Source: an uncultured Pseudomonadota bacterium
GTDB lineage: Bacteria; Myxococcota_A; Bradymonadia; Bradymonadales; Bradymonadaceae
DNA: 46,278 nt
Assembly (NCBI GenBank): GCA_950059285.1
Contig: CATLTV010000017.1
Location: 1-46,278 of the forward strand
Direction of reading: 5' to 3'
The stretch's first letter is position 1; the number at the start of each line of letters is the position of its first letter. The translations under genes were made by a program, and so were the position numbers. The notes below the pieces were generated by a model, which was not told where the DNA came from, searched no databases, and saw only the letters and a program-made list of their open reading frames with translations. Shown piece by piece: positions 33,935 through 43,067 of the stretch.

Positions 33935-35302
33935 TTAGCTGTTGATCTCTCGTTGCAGGACATCAGCGAGGTGTTCCGCGATGGTGTGGATCTGCTCCTC
34001 GTTGGGGCCTTCGACCATGACGCGAGCCTTGGGCTCTGTGCCCGAGTAACGCACAAGGATTCTGCCTCTGTCCTTGAGTTTCTTCTCGGCAGCTTTGACC
34101 TCTTTCTGGAACTCTTCAAGCTCTTCAAGCGGAGGCTTGCTTTTGACTTTGATGTTCACCAGCGTTTGTGGGTAAAGCTTGATCTCCTTGGCAAGATCAC
34201 TAAGTCGCTTCTTGGATCGCTGCATGATCGCCAGGACCTGAAGTGCAGCAATAAGGCCATCGCCTGTCAGCGCATGATCAAGGAAGATCAGGTGTCCAGA
34301 CTGCTCGCCGCCAAAGTTAATATCGTGATCGCGCATGGCTCCCACCACGTAACGATCGCCAACCTTGGCACGCACAAGCTCAATGCCTTCTTTACGAAGT
34401 GCCATCTCAAGACCAATGTTGCTCATGACGGTCGCCACGATCGCTGGTTTACGCAGCATGTTATTGCGCTTGAGGTAGGTCGCGACAAGGCCAATAATGG
34501 TGTCGCCATTGAGGACTTCACCACGCTCATCGATCAGGACAACGCGGTCCGCGTCGCCATCAAGGGTGATGCCAATGTCTGCGCGTGTTTCATGTACACG
34601 TCGTGCGGCTCCTCCAGGGAACAAGCTACCACATTCAGCGTTGATGTTTGTGCCATCGGGATCGACGCCCAGAGTAAAGACCTCGGCGCCAAGCTCACGA
34701 AGCACAGCGGGGGCTACTTTGTAACCTGCGCCGTTGGCACAATCGAGCACGATGCGAAGACCATCCAGAGATAGGTCTCGTGGGAATGTGTTTTTGACAA
34801 AGACAATATATCTGCCAGCGGCATCGTCAATGCGGCGCACGCGGCCAATGTTTTTGCCATGAACCTTGTCGAGCTGATCGACTGTGAAGAACAATTCTTC
34901 AATGGCGAGCTCGGCTTCATCAGGAAGTTTAAACCCGTCGGGGCCAAAGATCTTGATGCCATTATCTTCAAAGGAGTTGTGTGATGCCGAGATGACAATC
35001 CCTGCATCGGCGCGCATACCTTCAGTGATAAAAGAGATACCTGGCGTGGGAAGAGGTCCAACAAGCTGAACATCTGCACCCATGCTGGCGATGCCTGCGG
35101 CCAGTCCACACTCGATCATGTAGCAGGACAGACGAGTGTCTTTGCCGATCAGGATGCGTGGTCGTTGATTGGTGTAGCTTCTCTTTTGAGTGTTGAGAAA
35201 GTAGTGGGCTACGGCCTGTCCCAATCGGACAGCAACATCTGCTGTGATGGGATACTGGTTTGCAACACCCCTTACTCCGTCTGTGCCAAAGAGTTTACGC
35301 AT
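33935..35302 (-). CDS. glmM: Phosphoglucosamine mutase
   Basis: A 455-residue alpha-D-phosphohexomutase that interconverts glucosamine-6- and -1-phosphate for peptidoglycan and LPS. The start MRKLFGTDGVRG, active-site serine loop ISASHNSFEDNGIK, metal loop LDGDADRV, sugar loop GGEQSGH and phosphate loop RYSGTEPKARVM are all present. The length is normal. It follows ybbR, as in cdaA-cdaR-glmM clusters, where GlmM and YbbR can act on the c-di-AMP cyclase. A small imperfect stem (35349-35378) lies in the gap to ybbR. Confidence 0.98.
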   Translation of the reverse strand: MRKLFGTDGVRGVANQYPITADVAVRLGQAVAHYFLNTQKRSYTNQRPRILIGKDTRLSCYMIECGLAAGIASMGADVQLVGPLPTPGISFITEGMRADAGIVISASHNSFEDNGIKIFGPDGFKLPDEAELAIEELFFTVDQLDKVHGKNIGRVRRIDDAAGRYIVFVKNTFPRDLSLDGLRIVLDCANGAGYKVAPAVLRELGAEVFTLGVDPDGTNINAECGSLFPGGAARRVHETRADIGITLDGDADRVVLIDERGEVLNGDTIIGLVATYLKRNNMLRKPAIVATVMSNIGLEMALRKEGIELVRAKVGDRYVVGAMRDHDINFGGEQSGHLIFLDHALTGDGLIAALQVLAIMQRSKKRLSDLAKEIKLYPQTLVNIKVKSKPPLEELEEFQKEVKAAEKKLKDRGRILVRYSGTEPKARVMVEGPNEEQIHTIAEHLADVLQREINS

Positions 35303-35413
35303 ATCTATCTCTCGTGCTGGATGTGGTGGAAGGCGTACTCAATTCGCGCTTCATGATGAGTGGACACACTCAATGAAGGTGCTCGCGCTGTCAACCCCTA
35401 ACCGTGACTTGTG

Positions 35414-36373
35414 CTACTGACCTGAACCTGTGGCAGGTCGACTGGTCTTGACCATAAAGTCTGTGGGGTAATGATTCACGAGCTTGATGTCTCGTGGGAG
35501 GTTACTGATCACGACAGGTTTTTTGAAGAGTCCATCAGGCTGATTCTCCTCCTTGCTCATGTCCACACTGATCAGCAACCCGGATGGGTTGAAGTTTTCA
35601 ATGAGCTTCTTTGGCCCCTTGAGCGTGATGTCTACCGTGGATGGCGTAACCGTCGTTTTGAGTGTGGTGTTAAGAGCCATGACAGGAAGGTTCTTGAATG
35701 TCTTCTCCTGCTCAAGGCTGTTCACCTCAACTGTAACCTGGACCATGTCCTGAAGATCATCTCGTACCAGTGAAGATGAGTGCTGCAACCTGACCTGAGT
35801 GGCGAAGTCCTGTCGATGCGAAGAGAGATCAATCGCCTCGGTTTGAATGGTGTTCAGTTTGGCGATCGCCTCGCTTGGACCATTGATACTTGTAGTGGAC
35901 GGCGTAATTTTGATCTGACCAAGTTGATAGCCTTGTGGCAACTCTCCAATGAAGCGTGGTGTGATGGAGACGCGCTTCTCCTGACGAGGTTGCATGTTAA
36001 TGCTAATAAATGAAGGTCGGATCGATTTGACACGTAGAGTGGGGGGGAGCTGGATCATGGACTCGTTGAGTCTCAAGATCTCTTCGCCCTGTCGACCATC
36101 CAACTCCACAAGCATGGGAGGAATATTGTTGGATGCGGTCAGGCGTTCGAGCGCTGTCCATCGTCCACTGAGTGTGAGTTCAACTTCGCTTTTGGGTTGA
36201 TTGACCAGCACCATGTTTTCAGGGATGGCAAGTCGGAGCGATGTGTTGAGCGTGACGTCCGAGTCCCTGTCTCCAAGAACCCAGATATACAGAAGCACAG
36301 TCAGCGCCAGTGAGAAGAACTTGTAATAGGCGTTCTCTACAAAAATGCGGTGCAAGAGGTTTGAGATGTTCAT
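35414..36373 (-). CDS. ybbR: YbbR/CdaR domain protein, regulator of the diadenylate cyclase
   Basis: A 319-residue protein with one N-terminal membrane helix (FFSLALTVLLYIWVLG, about residues 19-34), then about three YbbR-type beta-rich repeats facing out (for example TPRFIGELPQGYQLGQIKITPSTTSINGPSEAI split into short strands). The C-terminus is short. CdaR proteins bind and tune CdaA. Its start overlaps the cdaA stop as ATGA (36370-36373), indicating coupled translation and a stoichiometric complex. Confidence 0.92.
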   Translation of the reverse strand: MNISNLLHRIFVENAYYKFFSLALTVLLYIWVLGDRDSDVTLNTSLRLAIPENMVLVNQPKSEVELTLSGRWTALERLTASNNIPPMLVELDGRQGEEILRLNESMIQLPPTLRVKSIRPSFISINMQPRQEKRVSITPRFIGELPQGYQLGQIKITPSTTSINGPSEAIAKLNTIQTEAIDLSSHRQDFATQVRLQHSSSLVRDDLQDMVQVTVEVNSLEQEKTFKNLPVMALNTTLKTTVTPSTVDITLKGPKKLIENFNPSGLLISVDMSKEENQPDGLFKKPVVISNLPRDIKLVNHYPTDFMVKTSRPATGSGQ

Positions 36374-37311
36374 TTGGAACGACCTCCCGATTTTGATGTA
36401 CTGACATCTTCAGTGTCATACTTGAGGTTCGAGCTTTTTCCCTGAGAGGACAGCTTGCTCAAGATCTCTTTGAGGGATGCTCTCTCGTCGGCTGTGGCCT
36501 TGGTCAGGTAAATATTCTGGAGCAGCTCACGTACTTCTGTGGCTTCAAGGTCGCGGTAGAGTTCTCCATGGTAGGCCACAGAGACAATGCCTGTCTCTTC
36601 ACTGACTACCAGAATCGCGGCATCATAATCTTCTGACAAACCGATGGCTGCGCGGTGTCGCGTGCCAAGGCTTTTTTCCACGCGGGGATTTTGGGTCAGA
36701 GGTAACACACAGCCAGCAGCAGAGAGTCGACCTTTCTGAACAATGACCGCGCCATCGTGCAATGGGTTCTGGTGTTCGGGCAAGAAGACGCTGAACAGCA
36801 AGTCCTTGGAGATCTCGGCATCAAGTTGAATCCCTTCTTCAATGAAGTCCAACAAACTTGCTTCGCGCTCCAGTACAATCAATGCCCCGAGCTGTCGCTT
36901 GGATAACATGGTGCTGGCCTTGATGACCTCTTCCAGAACGTAGGATTCCTGAAGTGAGCGCTGGCGAGAGAAGAAGGATGTCCTGCTGCCAGCCTGAGCT
37001 AACACTCTACGGATATCATCCTGAAAGACCACCACCACAATAAGAATGAAGTTTGCGATGAACTTATCCAGCAGCCAGTTGGTGATCTGAAGATCAAGAA
37101 GGCTCTGGCCCGAGATAAAGAAGAAGAGCAGAACAAGCAAAAGTCCTAACAGCATTTGAGCTGCGCGCGTGCCTTTCACAAGTAACAAGATGCGATAGAT
37201 AATATAATACGTGATCGCTACGTCGAGTACGAGTAGCGGCACTTCTCGCCAACTTCCAATTTGTAAGATGTTAAGCAAGCTCTCCAAAATCGCTATCCAA
37301 ACTGCACACAA
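36370..37311 (-). CDS. cdaA: Diadenylate cyclase CdaA (c-di-AMP synthase)
   Basis: A membrane-bound c-di-AMP synthase of up to 313 residues. Three N-terminal helices (about residues 25-95) lead to the DAC domain. The catalytic motifs are intact: HDGAVIV (DGA) and GTRHRAAIG (RHR), with IVVVVFQDDIRR before them. The start is uncertain: the frame opens at TTG 37311 with no ribosome site, and other TTG codons follow within 15 residues. The C-terminal tail (KSSNLKYDTEDVSTSKSGGRSK region) is hydrophilic. The cluster cdaA-ybbR-glmM is classical. Confidence 0.95.
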   Translation of the reverse strand: MCAVWIAILESLLNILQIGSWREVPLLVLDVAITYYIIYRILLLVKGTRAAQMLLGLLLVLLFFFISGQSLLDLQITNWLLDKFIANFILIVVVVFQDDIRRVLAQAGSRTSFFSRQRSLQESYVLEEVIKASTMLSKRQLGALIVLEREASLLDFIEEGIQLDAEISKDLLFSVFLPEHQNPLHDGAVIVQKGRLSAAGCVLPLTQNPRVEKSLGTRHRAAIGLSEDYDAAILVVSEETGIVSVAYHGELYRDLEATEVRELLQNIYLTKATADERASLKEILSKLSSQGKSSNLKYDTEDVSTSKSGGRSK

Positions 37312-37374
37312 ATAATCAAATCAAATTACCTCATCATACGGCGGACCAACCTAACATGAATTAAGTCAGGTGGG

Positions 37375-37396
37375 AAAGATTTGGCCCAAAATCTTT
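37375..37396 (-). terminator. Weak hairpin at the end of folP
   Basis: AAAGATTT (37375-37382) pairs with AAATCTTT (37389-37396) around GGCCCA, overlapping the folP stop codon by two bases. It is small and AT-rich, and may be a weak terminator or chance. Confidence 0.3.
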
Positions 37397-38264
37397 ATGG
37401 CAAATGCGACGCCTGTTCTGGATGTGTAAGCATCCGCGCCACGTGAGCAACATCTCGCATCTGCGCGACATCGTGAACGCGCAAAATGTGTGCACCGTTC
37501 ATGACGCCAATCGCCACGCTCGCCGCTGTACCCCAGGCGCGTTCATCTGTGGGCTTGCCCAGAATATGGCCGATGAATGACTTGCGTGAGGTGCCAAGTA
37601 AGAGCATTAGACCAAATATGCTGAACTCATCAAGTCTTTGAATAAGCTCACAGTTTTGAGTCGTGCTTTTCCCAAATCCAATGCCAGGATCAAGTATGAT
37701 GTGTTCGTGTCGCACGCCATGTGCCACGGCATAATCGATACGCTCCCTGAAGTAGTCAAGCTGTTCACCCATTAAATCACTGTAATGTGTGTCCTGTTGC
37801 ATTGTCTTTGGTGTACCGCGCATATGCATGAGTACAATGGGAGCACTGGTGTCTGCTGCGCAGTGCACCATGTCCGCATCCTTGAGCATGGCGCTGACAT
37901 CATTAATGATGTCAGCGCCATGCTCAAGTGACTGTCTTGCAACTTCTGCCTTGGTTGTATCAATCGAGATGAGCGTGTCTGGACGCGCGTCGAGAATGCC
38001 GTCAATGACAGGTAACACACGCGCAAGTTCATCCTTGAGGCTAACTGGTTCTGCACCAGGGCGAGTGGACTCGCCGCCGATATCAAGAATGTCAGCGCCT
38101 TCATCAAGGAGCGTCAGGGCATGTGCAATCGCTCGCTGAGGATCGAGGTAGTTACCTCCATCCGAGAATGAGTCTGGTGTTACATTGACAATGCCCATGA
38201 TGTATGGCGCATCCTGGGCATTGAGGCTTCTCTGCTTTGCAGGGAAATTAAGGTTTTGAATCAT
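37395..38264 (-). CDS. folP: Dihydropteroate synthase
   Basis: A 289-residue TIM-barrel enzyme that joins pterin pyrophosphate to p-aminobenzoate in folate synthesis. The pterin/phosphate motifs are complete: MGIVNVTPDSFSDGG, DIGGESTRPGAEPV, ISIDTTKAEVA, GADIINDVSAM, MHMRGTPKTMQ, DPGIGFGKST and the end HDVAQMRDV. The central GADIINDVSA block is encoded inside a perfect 48-bp palindrome (37881-37928). The start is ATG 38264, 21 bases after the ftsH stop. Confidence 0.97.
   Translation of the reverse strand: MIQNLNFPAKQRSLNAQDAPYIMGIVNVTPDSFSDGGNYLDPQRAIAHALTLLDEGADILDIGGESTRPGAEPVSLKDELARVLPVIDGILDARPDTLISIDTTKAEVARQSLEHGADIINDVSAMLKDADMVHCAADTSAPIVLMHMRGTPKTMQQDTHYSDLMGEQLDYFRERIDYAVAHGVRHEHIILDPGIGFGKSTTQNCELIQRLDEFSIFGLMLLLGTSRKSFIGHILGKPTDERAWGTAASVAIGVMNGAHILRVHDVAQMRDVAHVARMLTHPEQASHLP
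37881..37928 (-). repeat. 48-bp perfect palindrome in the folP coding sequence
   Basis: 37881-37904 is the exact reverse complement of 37905-37928, with no spacer; the centre is ATTAAT. The arms read CTTGAGCATGGCGCTGACAT+CATT. The coding strand translates as LEHGADII followed by NDVSAMLK, the conserved pterin-binding block of dihydropteroate synthase, so both arms are coding and in frame. Confidence 0.95.
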
Positions 38265-38285
38265 AAGATATGTGTACGTACCGTT

Positions 38286-40271
38286 CTAGGTTGGGTCTCC
38301 TGCCAGAGGAGGGGCTGGGGCGAGGTCATCAAGTTGATCCTTGAGCTTGGAGCTAAACTTGGACTTGGGTGCAACCTCTTTGTCTTTGTTGTCAGGCCCG
38401 TTATCACTCGAGGATCTTGCTCGAAGTCTGCGGATGGCGCCCATGTCGTTGTACTTGAAGAGTAGTTCAATCTCGTTTGCATCAAGGACTTCAAACTCAA
38501 GTAACGCTTCGGAGAGCAAGATCAACTGGTCCTGGTTTTCGGTCAGGATGTCGATGGCGTTCTGGTACTGCTCGGAGACGATCCTGTGAAGTTCGGAGTC
38601 GATCTTGCGTGCGATCTCTTCGGAGTAAGGAGCGCCCTGGCCTGATGAGCCACCACCAAGGAACGGGTTGGTGTCTCCACCTGCAAAACGAAGCGGTCCA
38701 ATGGTGTCGCTCATACCCCACTCGCATACCATGCGACGAGCGGTTTCGGTGGCCACCTGAATGTCGTTACCTGCACCACTTGTGATCTCTCCAAAGGTGA
38801 GTTCTTCTGCGGCGCGACCACCCATGAGGACTGCGATTCTGTGGATCGCATAACGTCGTGTCATGGTGTAACGATCTTCACTTGGAAGTTGTTGTGTGAC
38901 ACCAAGTGCGCGGCCACGAGGTACGATAGTGACCTTGTGAAGTGGGTCTGTTTCTTCAAGCTTGAGGGCAACCAGCGCGTGGCCTGCTTCGTGGTATGCC
39001 GTGAGTTTGCGTTCTTTGGGGCCAATGATCGCGCTCTTGCGCTCGGCTCCCATCAGGACCTTATCTTTGGCCTCTTCAAAGTCGCTTAACTCAACGCGGT
39101 CCTTGTCTTTTCTTGCGGCAAGGAGCGCAGCTTCGTTGACGAGGTTCTCAAGGTCTGCACCCGAAAATCCAGGTGTGCCGCGTGCGATTTGGCTAAGATC
39201 CACGTGCTTTGCAAGTGGAGTCCTGCGTGTGTGAATCTTGAGGATCTGCTCACGACCTCTCACGTCAGGTGCGCCCACAACCACTCGCCTGTCAAAACGA
39301 CCTGGGCGAAGGAGCGCCTTGTCGAGCACATCGGGACGGTTTGTGGCTGCCACAAGGATCACGCCTTCGTTGGCTTCAAAGCCGTCCATCTCCACGAGGA
39401 GCTGGTTGAGTGTTTGTTCGCGCTCATCGTGTCCGCCGCCCATGCCTGCGCCACGATGACGACCCACTGCGTCGATCTCATCAATGAAGATAATACAGGG
39501 GGCTTGCTTTTTGGCCTGTTCAAACAGGTCACGTACACGTGACGCACCCACACCTACAAACATCTCCACAAAGTCAGAGCCAGAGATGGAGTAGAAGGGA
39601 ACGCCCGCTTCACCCGCAACACCACGAGCGAGCAAGGTCTTACCTGTACCAGGAGGTCCCATCAGCAACACGCCCTTGGGAATACGACCACCAAGACGTG
39701 TGAACTTTTTGGGGTTCTTGAGGAACTCAACGACCTCTTCCAACTCTTCTTTGGCTTCGTCGATGCCTGCGATGTCGCTGAACGTGACCTTGTTTTGGTT
39801 CTCGTTGAGCAGTCGCGCGCGCGACTTACCAAAGCTCATCGCCTTGCCAGAGTTGTTCTGGAATTGACGCATCATGAACATGACCGAGAGTACAATGAGA
39901 ATGATCATGACGATCATCATGATCGTCATGCCTCCCATGGAGTTGTCATCTTCGGCAGGAGCAAAGGTAAACGCCACGTCCTGTGCAAGGAGGATGTCCT
40001 GAAGATCTTCTCCCACAGGTCCTGTGGTCTTGAAGTCCTTGTTACCCTTGTACTTCTTTGTCGCCCAGTCCTTCTCAAACTCGCCTTTAATCTCAAGACC
40101 TTTGATATCCACACTCTGTACGTGGCCCTGTTCGACGGCCTGGCGGAATTCACTGAATTTGAGCGCGGACTTGCTCTCTCCTTGATCACTCATGATGTAG
40201 ACAATTGCGCCAATCAGGAGCAAGAATCCAAACCATAAGATCCAGGAGCGTGGTGGTATTTTATTGAACAC
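38286..40271 (-). CDS. ftsH: ATP-dependent zinc metalloprotease FtsH
   Basis: A 661-residue AAA+ membrane protease. Two membrane helices (about residues 10-26 and 113-133) flank a periplasmic domain. Walker A GPPGTGKT, Walker [12 protein letters not shown], the pore motif FVGVGAS, the SRH region [20 protein letters not shown] and the zinc motif HEAGH (with a downstream Asp) are intact. The start is GTG 40271. It degrades misassembled membrane and some soluble proteins. The second helix is encoded in part by a 25-base perfect odd palindrome (39906-39930). Confidence 0.98.
   Translation of the reverse strand: MFNKIPPRSWILWFGFLLLIGAIVYIMSDQGESKSALKFSEFRQAVEQGHVQSVDIKGLEIKGEFEKDWATKKYKGNKDFKTTGPVGEDLQDILLAQDVAFTFAPAEDDNSMGGMTIMMIVMIILIVLSVMFMMRQFQNNSGKAMSFGKSRARLLNENQNKVTFSDIAGIDEAKEELEEVVEFLKNPKKFTRLGGRIPKGVLLMGPPGTGKTLLARGVAGEAGVPFYSISGSDFVEMFVGVGASRVRDLFEQAKKQAPCIIFIDEIDAVGRHRGAGMGGGHDEREQTLNQLLVEMDGFEANEGVILVAATNRPDVLDKALLRPGRFDRRVVVGAPDVRGREQILKIHTRRTPLAKHVDLSQIARGTPGFSGADLENLVNEAALLAARKDKDRVELSDFEEAKDKVLMGAERKSAIIGPKERKLTAYHEAGHALVALKLEETDPLHKVTIVPRGRALGVTQQLPSEDRYTMTRRYAIHRIAVLMGGRAAEELTFGEITSGAGNDIQVATETARRMVCEWGMSDTIGPLRFAGGDTNPFLGGGSSGQGAPYSEEIARKIDSELHRIVSEQYQNAIDILTENQDQLILLSEALLEFEVLDANEIELLFKYNDMGAIRRLRARSSSDNGPDNKDKEVAPKSKFSSKLKDQLDDLAPAPPLAGDPT
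39906..39930 (-). repeat. 12-bp perfect inverted repeat in the ftsH second helix
   Basis: CATGACGATCAT (39906-39917), one base (C), then ATGATCGTCATG (39919-39930). The coding strand reads MTIMMIVM in the membrane helix. Repeated ATG/ATC codons make such symmetry easier, but the match is perfect over 25 bases. Confidence 0.8.
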
Positions 40272-40400
40272 GTGACTTGTACCTTTGTCTCATGTAAGTG
40301 AGGTCTTTCATCATGCCGATGATCCTCACAAGAATGGTGGTGATGTGATGTGTATCCGTGTACGTGTACTTCAATGCTATCATTGACCTTGCCCGGATAC

Positions 40401-40416
40401 GAGAACAACAGTTCTC
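40401..40416. other. Small dyad between tilS and ftsH
   Basis: GAGAAC-AACA-GTTCTC lies in the 224-base gap between the tilS stop (40496) and the ftsH start (40271). A wider GTATCCG/CGGATAC pair encloses AT-rich sequence just downstream on the minus strand. It may be part of a leader or a separate ftsH promoter region. I see no -35/-10 pair I trust. Confidence 0.3.
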
Positions 40417-40495
40417 AAGGATGTGCTATTTCCTTTGGTTGCAAGGCATACACTGCTTCTTATAACGTACCTTGTCTGAAAACAAGAAGCGAGCA

Positions 40496-42034
40496 TCAGA
40501 GTTCCGATGTGGGGACTTTCCGTGTGGATGGACTCCAGATGGAGTCAAACACAAGTTCTATCCACAAGTTCGACGTTGGCAACCTTTGGCTGCTTACATG
40601 AATGTGCTCAATCCCCGCGCTGGCTATGATGTGTTCCTCGTCATGACCGTCCTTTCTCTTCACAATGCATGGCCACAGATGTCTTCTCCAGGGAGGGATC
40701 TGGTGTGCCCGTAGCAGTTCTTTGAGTCGTTTTGAGTGAGGCTTCTCTTGTCCAGGGTAGCATGTGCGAACCTGATCGCCAGGTCTGGCTCCTCTTATAT
40801 AAAGTGATGCATCCTGATGTGTATCGACACATATATAATACGTGTGCGCATCGGGATGTGTACTTTTTAACTCCGACTCACTGATGCGCCTCCAGTGGAT
40901 CATGTGAGTGAACCAGTGCATGTGTAATGTCTCTCCTGCCTGTGGTAGCGCAAGCTCGACCTCTTCTGGGCTCTCGTCGAACCAGCCACGCGCTCCCCGT
41001 ATTGGGGTAGGCAGTACAACAATCCTTTCATGCTCAAACTCAACGCGACACCCAGGTAGAACCTGTGTGGTGAATGTGGCGTGCTCATCTTCAAGCGCTA
41101 GCTCCAGTGCTTCAAGTTGCATGAGTGATGGTGACTTGCTGTGTGGGGCAGTGCGCGCGTGAGTATGAAGAAATGTTTTTCTTATCAGATAGTTGTGGTT
41201 TTCTTTCAGTGAGGTCTTACACAAACTGACTGCACCCTGGATGGGGGTGTCTATCATGGCCACCTTGTGCCATAGCTTCTGCTGTATATCGTGCAGAAAT
41301 GTGGCCTCCTGGCGCAAGATGTCGAGTGTGCGTTGCCATCCACGAGCGCCATTGCCATGTATCTGCTTGAGATCGGGGATGACGTGATGTCGTATCGTGT
41401 TGCGCGTGTATTTATCTGTGGCGTTGGTGGGATCTTCTATCCATGTGATGTGATGTGCTTGGGCAAACGCTTCGATTTCAGCGCGCTCATGTTCAATCAA
41501 AGGTCGATGAAGTTTGCGCGTCTGAGGCCAATCATCAGGGGTGTAGGGTGGTGTGACCTGGTGATTGTAGAGCGAAGAGAGCCCATGTGCGCCTGAACCT
41601 CTTGCCGCATGCATGAGCATGGTTTCAAGGGCGTCATCAAGGTGGTGTCCTGTGAGTATGGCGTCCACGTGATGATGCGCTGCGATTGCACAGAGTTTTT
41701 TGTAGCGTGCTTCTCTGGCTGACTCCTGGTTCTTGTGTGGCAGGTCTTCAAGGTGGAGTGTGTAGTGGGCCTTGATGAGCGCGGATGAGGACGCGAGCTT
41801 TTTGCAAAAGCTCGCGTCCTCATCCGCGCTCGCCCTCATATGATGGTGCACATGTGCTGTGATGATGTGAAGGTGTGGGTTGTGTGAGGCGAGTGTGGTG
41901 CACAGGTGCAGAACCACAGACGAGTCACACCCTCCGCTTAATGCGACAAGCCACGTGACCTGACGCTCTGGTTCGGAGGTTGTGCTTTCAAGCAGATGTG
42001 CAAGATAGTGTGTGGCCTTGTGAAGATCGCTCAT
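40496..42034 (-). CDS. tilS: tRNA(Ile)-lysidine synthase
   Basis: A 512-residue enzyme that changes C34 of the CAU anticodon of tRNA-Ile to lysidine. The PP-loop ATP motif is VALSGGCDSSVVLHL; HVHHHMRASADEDASFC and LTGHHLDDALETMLMHAARGSG are typical for the family. The C-terminal substrate-binding domains follow, with KRLKELLRAHQIPPWRR. Its start overlaps the upstream stop as ATGA (42031-42034). The segment coding for SADEDASFCKKLASSSAL lies in an inverted repeat with 26-bp perfect arms. Confidence 0.95.
   Translation of the reverse strand: MSDLHKATHYLAHLLESTTSEPERQVTWLVALSGGCDSSVVLHLCTTLASHNPHLHIITAHVHHHMRASADEDASFCKKLASSSALIKAHYTLHLEDLPHKNQESAREARYKKLCAIAAHHHVDAILTGHHLDDALETMLMHAARGSGAHGLSSLYNHQVTPPYTPDDWPQTRKLHRPLIEHERAEIEAFAQAHHITWIEDPTNATDKYTRNTIRHHVIPDLKQIHGNGARGWQRTLDILRQEATFLHDIQQKLWHKVAMIDTPIQGAVSLCKTSLKENHNYLIRKTFLHTHARTAPHSKSPSLMQLEALELALEDEHATFTTQVLPGCRVEFEHERIVVLPTPIRGARGWFDESPEEVELALPQAGETLHMHWFTHMIHWRRISESELKSTHPDAHTYYICVDTHQDASLYIRGARPGDQVRTCYPGQEKPHSKRLKELLRAHQIPPWRRHLWPCIVKRKDGHDEEHIIASAGIEHIHVSSQRLPTSNLWIELVFDSIWSPSTRKVPTSEL
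41777..41831 (-). repeat. 26-bp perfect inverted repeat with 3-base loop in the tilS coding sequence
   Basis: 41777-41802 is the exact reverse complement of 41806-41831; the loop is TGC. The GC-rich arms would form a very stable hairpin in DNA and in mRNA. The coding strand gives ASADEDASF in one arm and KLASSSAL in the other. There is no gene boundary here: the ORF continues on both sides with normal TilS sequence. Confidence 0.95.
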
Positions 42035-42963
42035 GGGGAAGGGGTGTCTTTGAGGGACATCAGGAAGTTTTGAATGGCGCCTGGTGGGATTGCCAGAGAG
42101 ATCTCTGGTGTGAGCGGGTGACGAATGGCATTCAGCACCACAACGTGAGCCTCTTCATCGATCAGCGGTGCGCCAAGAATGCCTTGATAGTTGGTTTGAA
42201 AGAAGAAGGTGTACTCCTCTTCCTTTGCTTTTTGAGGGAGCAGGCCTGATGGCGTGAGCGCGTCGGGATATTCTGTGGAGTAACCAAACAGGTAGGTAAA
42301 TCCCTTGTGTGCTTTGGGGAGGACGAGCAAGCCCGTGGGGGGCGTGTAGTTTTTTTTCGTCTTCTTTGGCAAGGAGAGCGCAATCAGTCCACGCATGGGG
42401 TCGGTGGTGAGGACATCGAGTTTGATGAGGTTCTTCTTTTCTTTGTTGAATGCTCTGAGTGCGGATCGCCCTGTGGAGAGATCGGCCAGTGTGGATGTGT
42501 GCGCCGAGTGAGCCTGTGTTTTTTTGGATGGTGTGGTGGTTGGCGCGAGGTAAATCTCCTTGGCGTCCTTGAGCCAGGAGAGGGTGGAGACAAGGACAGG
42601 CGCACTTTTGGCGTCTTTTCTGATCCATACTCCATGGCCTCGATAGATCATGGGTGTTTGTTCGTAAGGCTCGGGAGGCATGTAGAGCGCTACGATCTGT
42701 ACGACGTGAGCGCGCATTTTTTTGGTGAGCGCGGCTTGCTCATCCTCGGAGATCTCCACGCGCGCTTGCTCGGGGTTGACCTTGAGGAGATCGGCAGGGT
42801 TCTCAAGGTCAACACCACCACCGAGGTCTTCAGGTTTTACTTCTTTGATGCTGAGCTGATCAAACTGTCGTACGCCTTGTTGAGCGAGACTGTGTGATGG
42901 AACAAGCGTGTTTACAGCAAAGAGTAGTGTACAGATTATATATAAGGTGTGTGTGTGGTTCAT
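42031..42963 (-). CDS. Secreted trypsin-like protease homologue, probably inactive
   Basis: A 310-residue protein with a signal peptide (MNHTHTLYIICTLLF... cleaved after HSLAQ). The layout suggests a chymotrypsin/HtrA fold: HVVQIVALY, YRGHGVWIR where proteases have SGSGF, then VLVSTLSWLKDA where the catalytic TNAHVV is expected, and YQGILGAPLIDEEAHVVVLNAI where GNSGGPLVD..G.VVGI is expected. In this reading the catalytic His and Ser are replaced (by Ser/Leu and Leu), so it would be a binding or scaffold pseudoenzyme. The family call is inference. The gene starts the operon and overlaps tilS. Confidence 0.6.
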   Translation of the reverse strand: MNHTHTLYIICTLLFAVNTLVPSHSLAQQGVRQFDQLSIKEVKPEDLGGGVDLENPADLLKVNPEQARVEISEDEQAALTKKMRAHVVQIVALYMPPEPYEQTPMIYRGHGVWIRKDAKSAPVLVSTLSWLKDAKEIYLAPTTTPSKKTQAHSAHTSTLADLSTGRSALRAFNKEKKNLIKLDVLTTDPMRGLIALSLPKKTKKNYTPPTGLLVLPKAHKGFTYLFGYSTEYPDALTPSGLLPQKAKEEEYTFFFQTNYQGILGAPLIDEEAHVVVLNAIRHPLTPEISLAIPPGAIQNFLMSLKDTPSP

Positions 42964-43067
42964 GGGTCACAAGATAAAGGAGGCATGGATGCGTGCTGTG
43001 CACATGTACAAAGCATGACGCCTCTTCCCTCTTCTTGCAAGTTTCTTTGGGTTCTCGTTGGCGTGAG

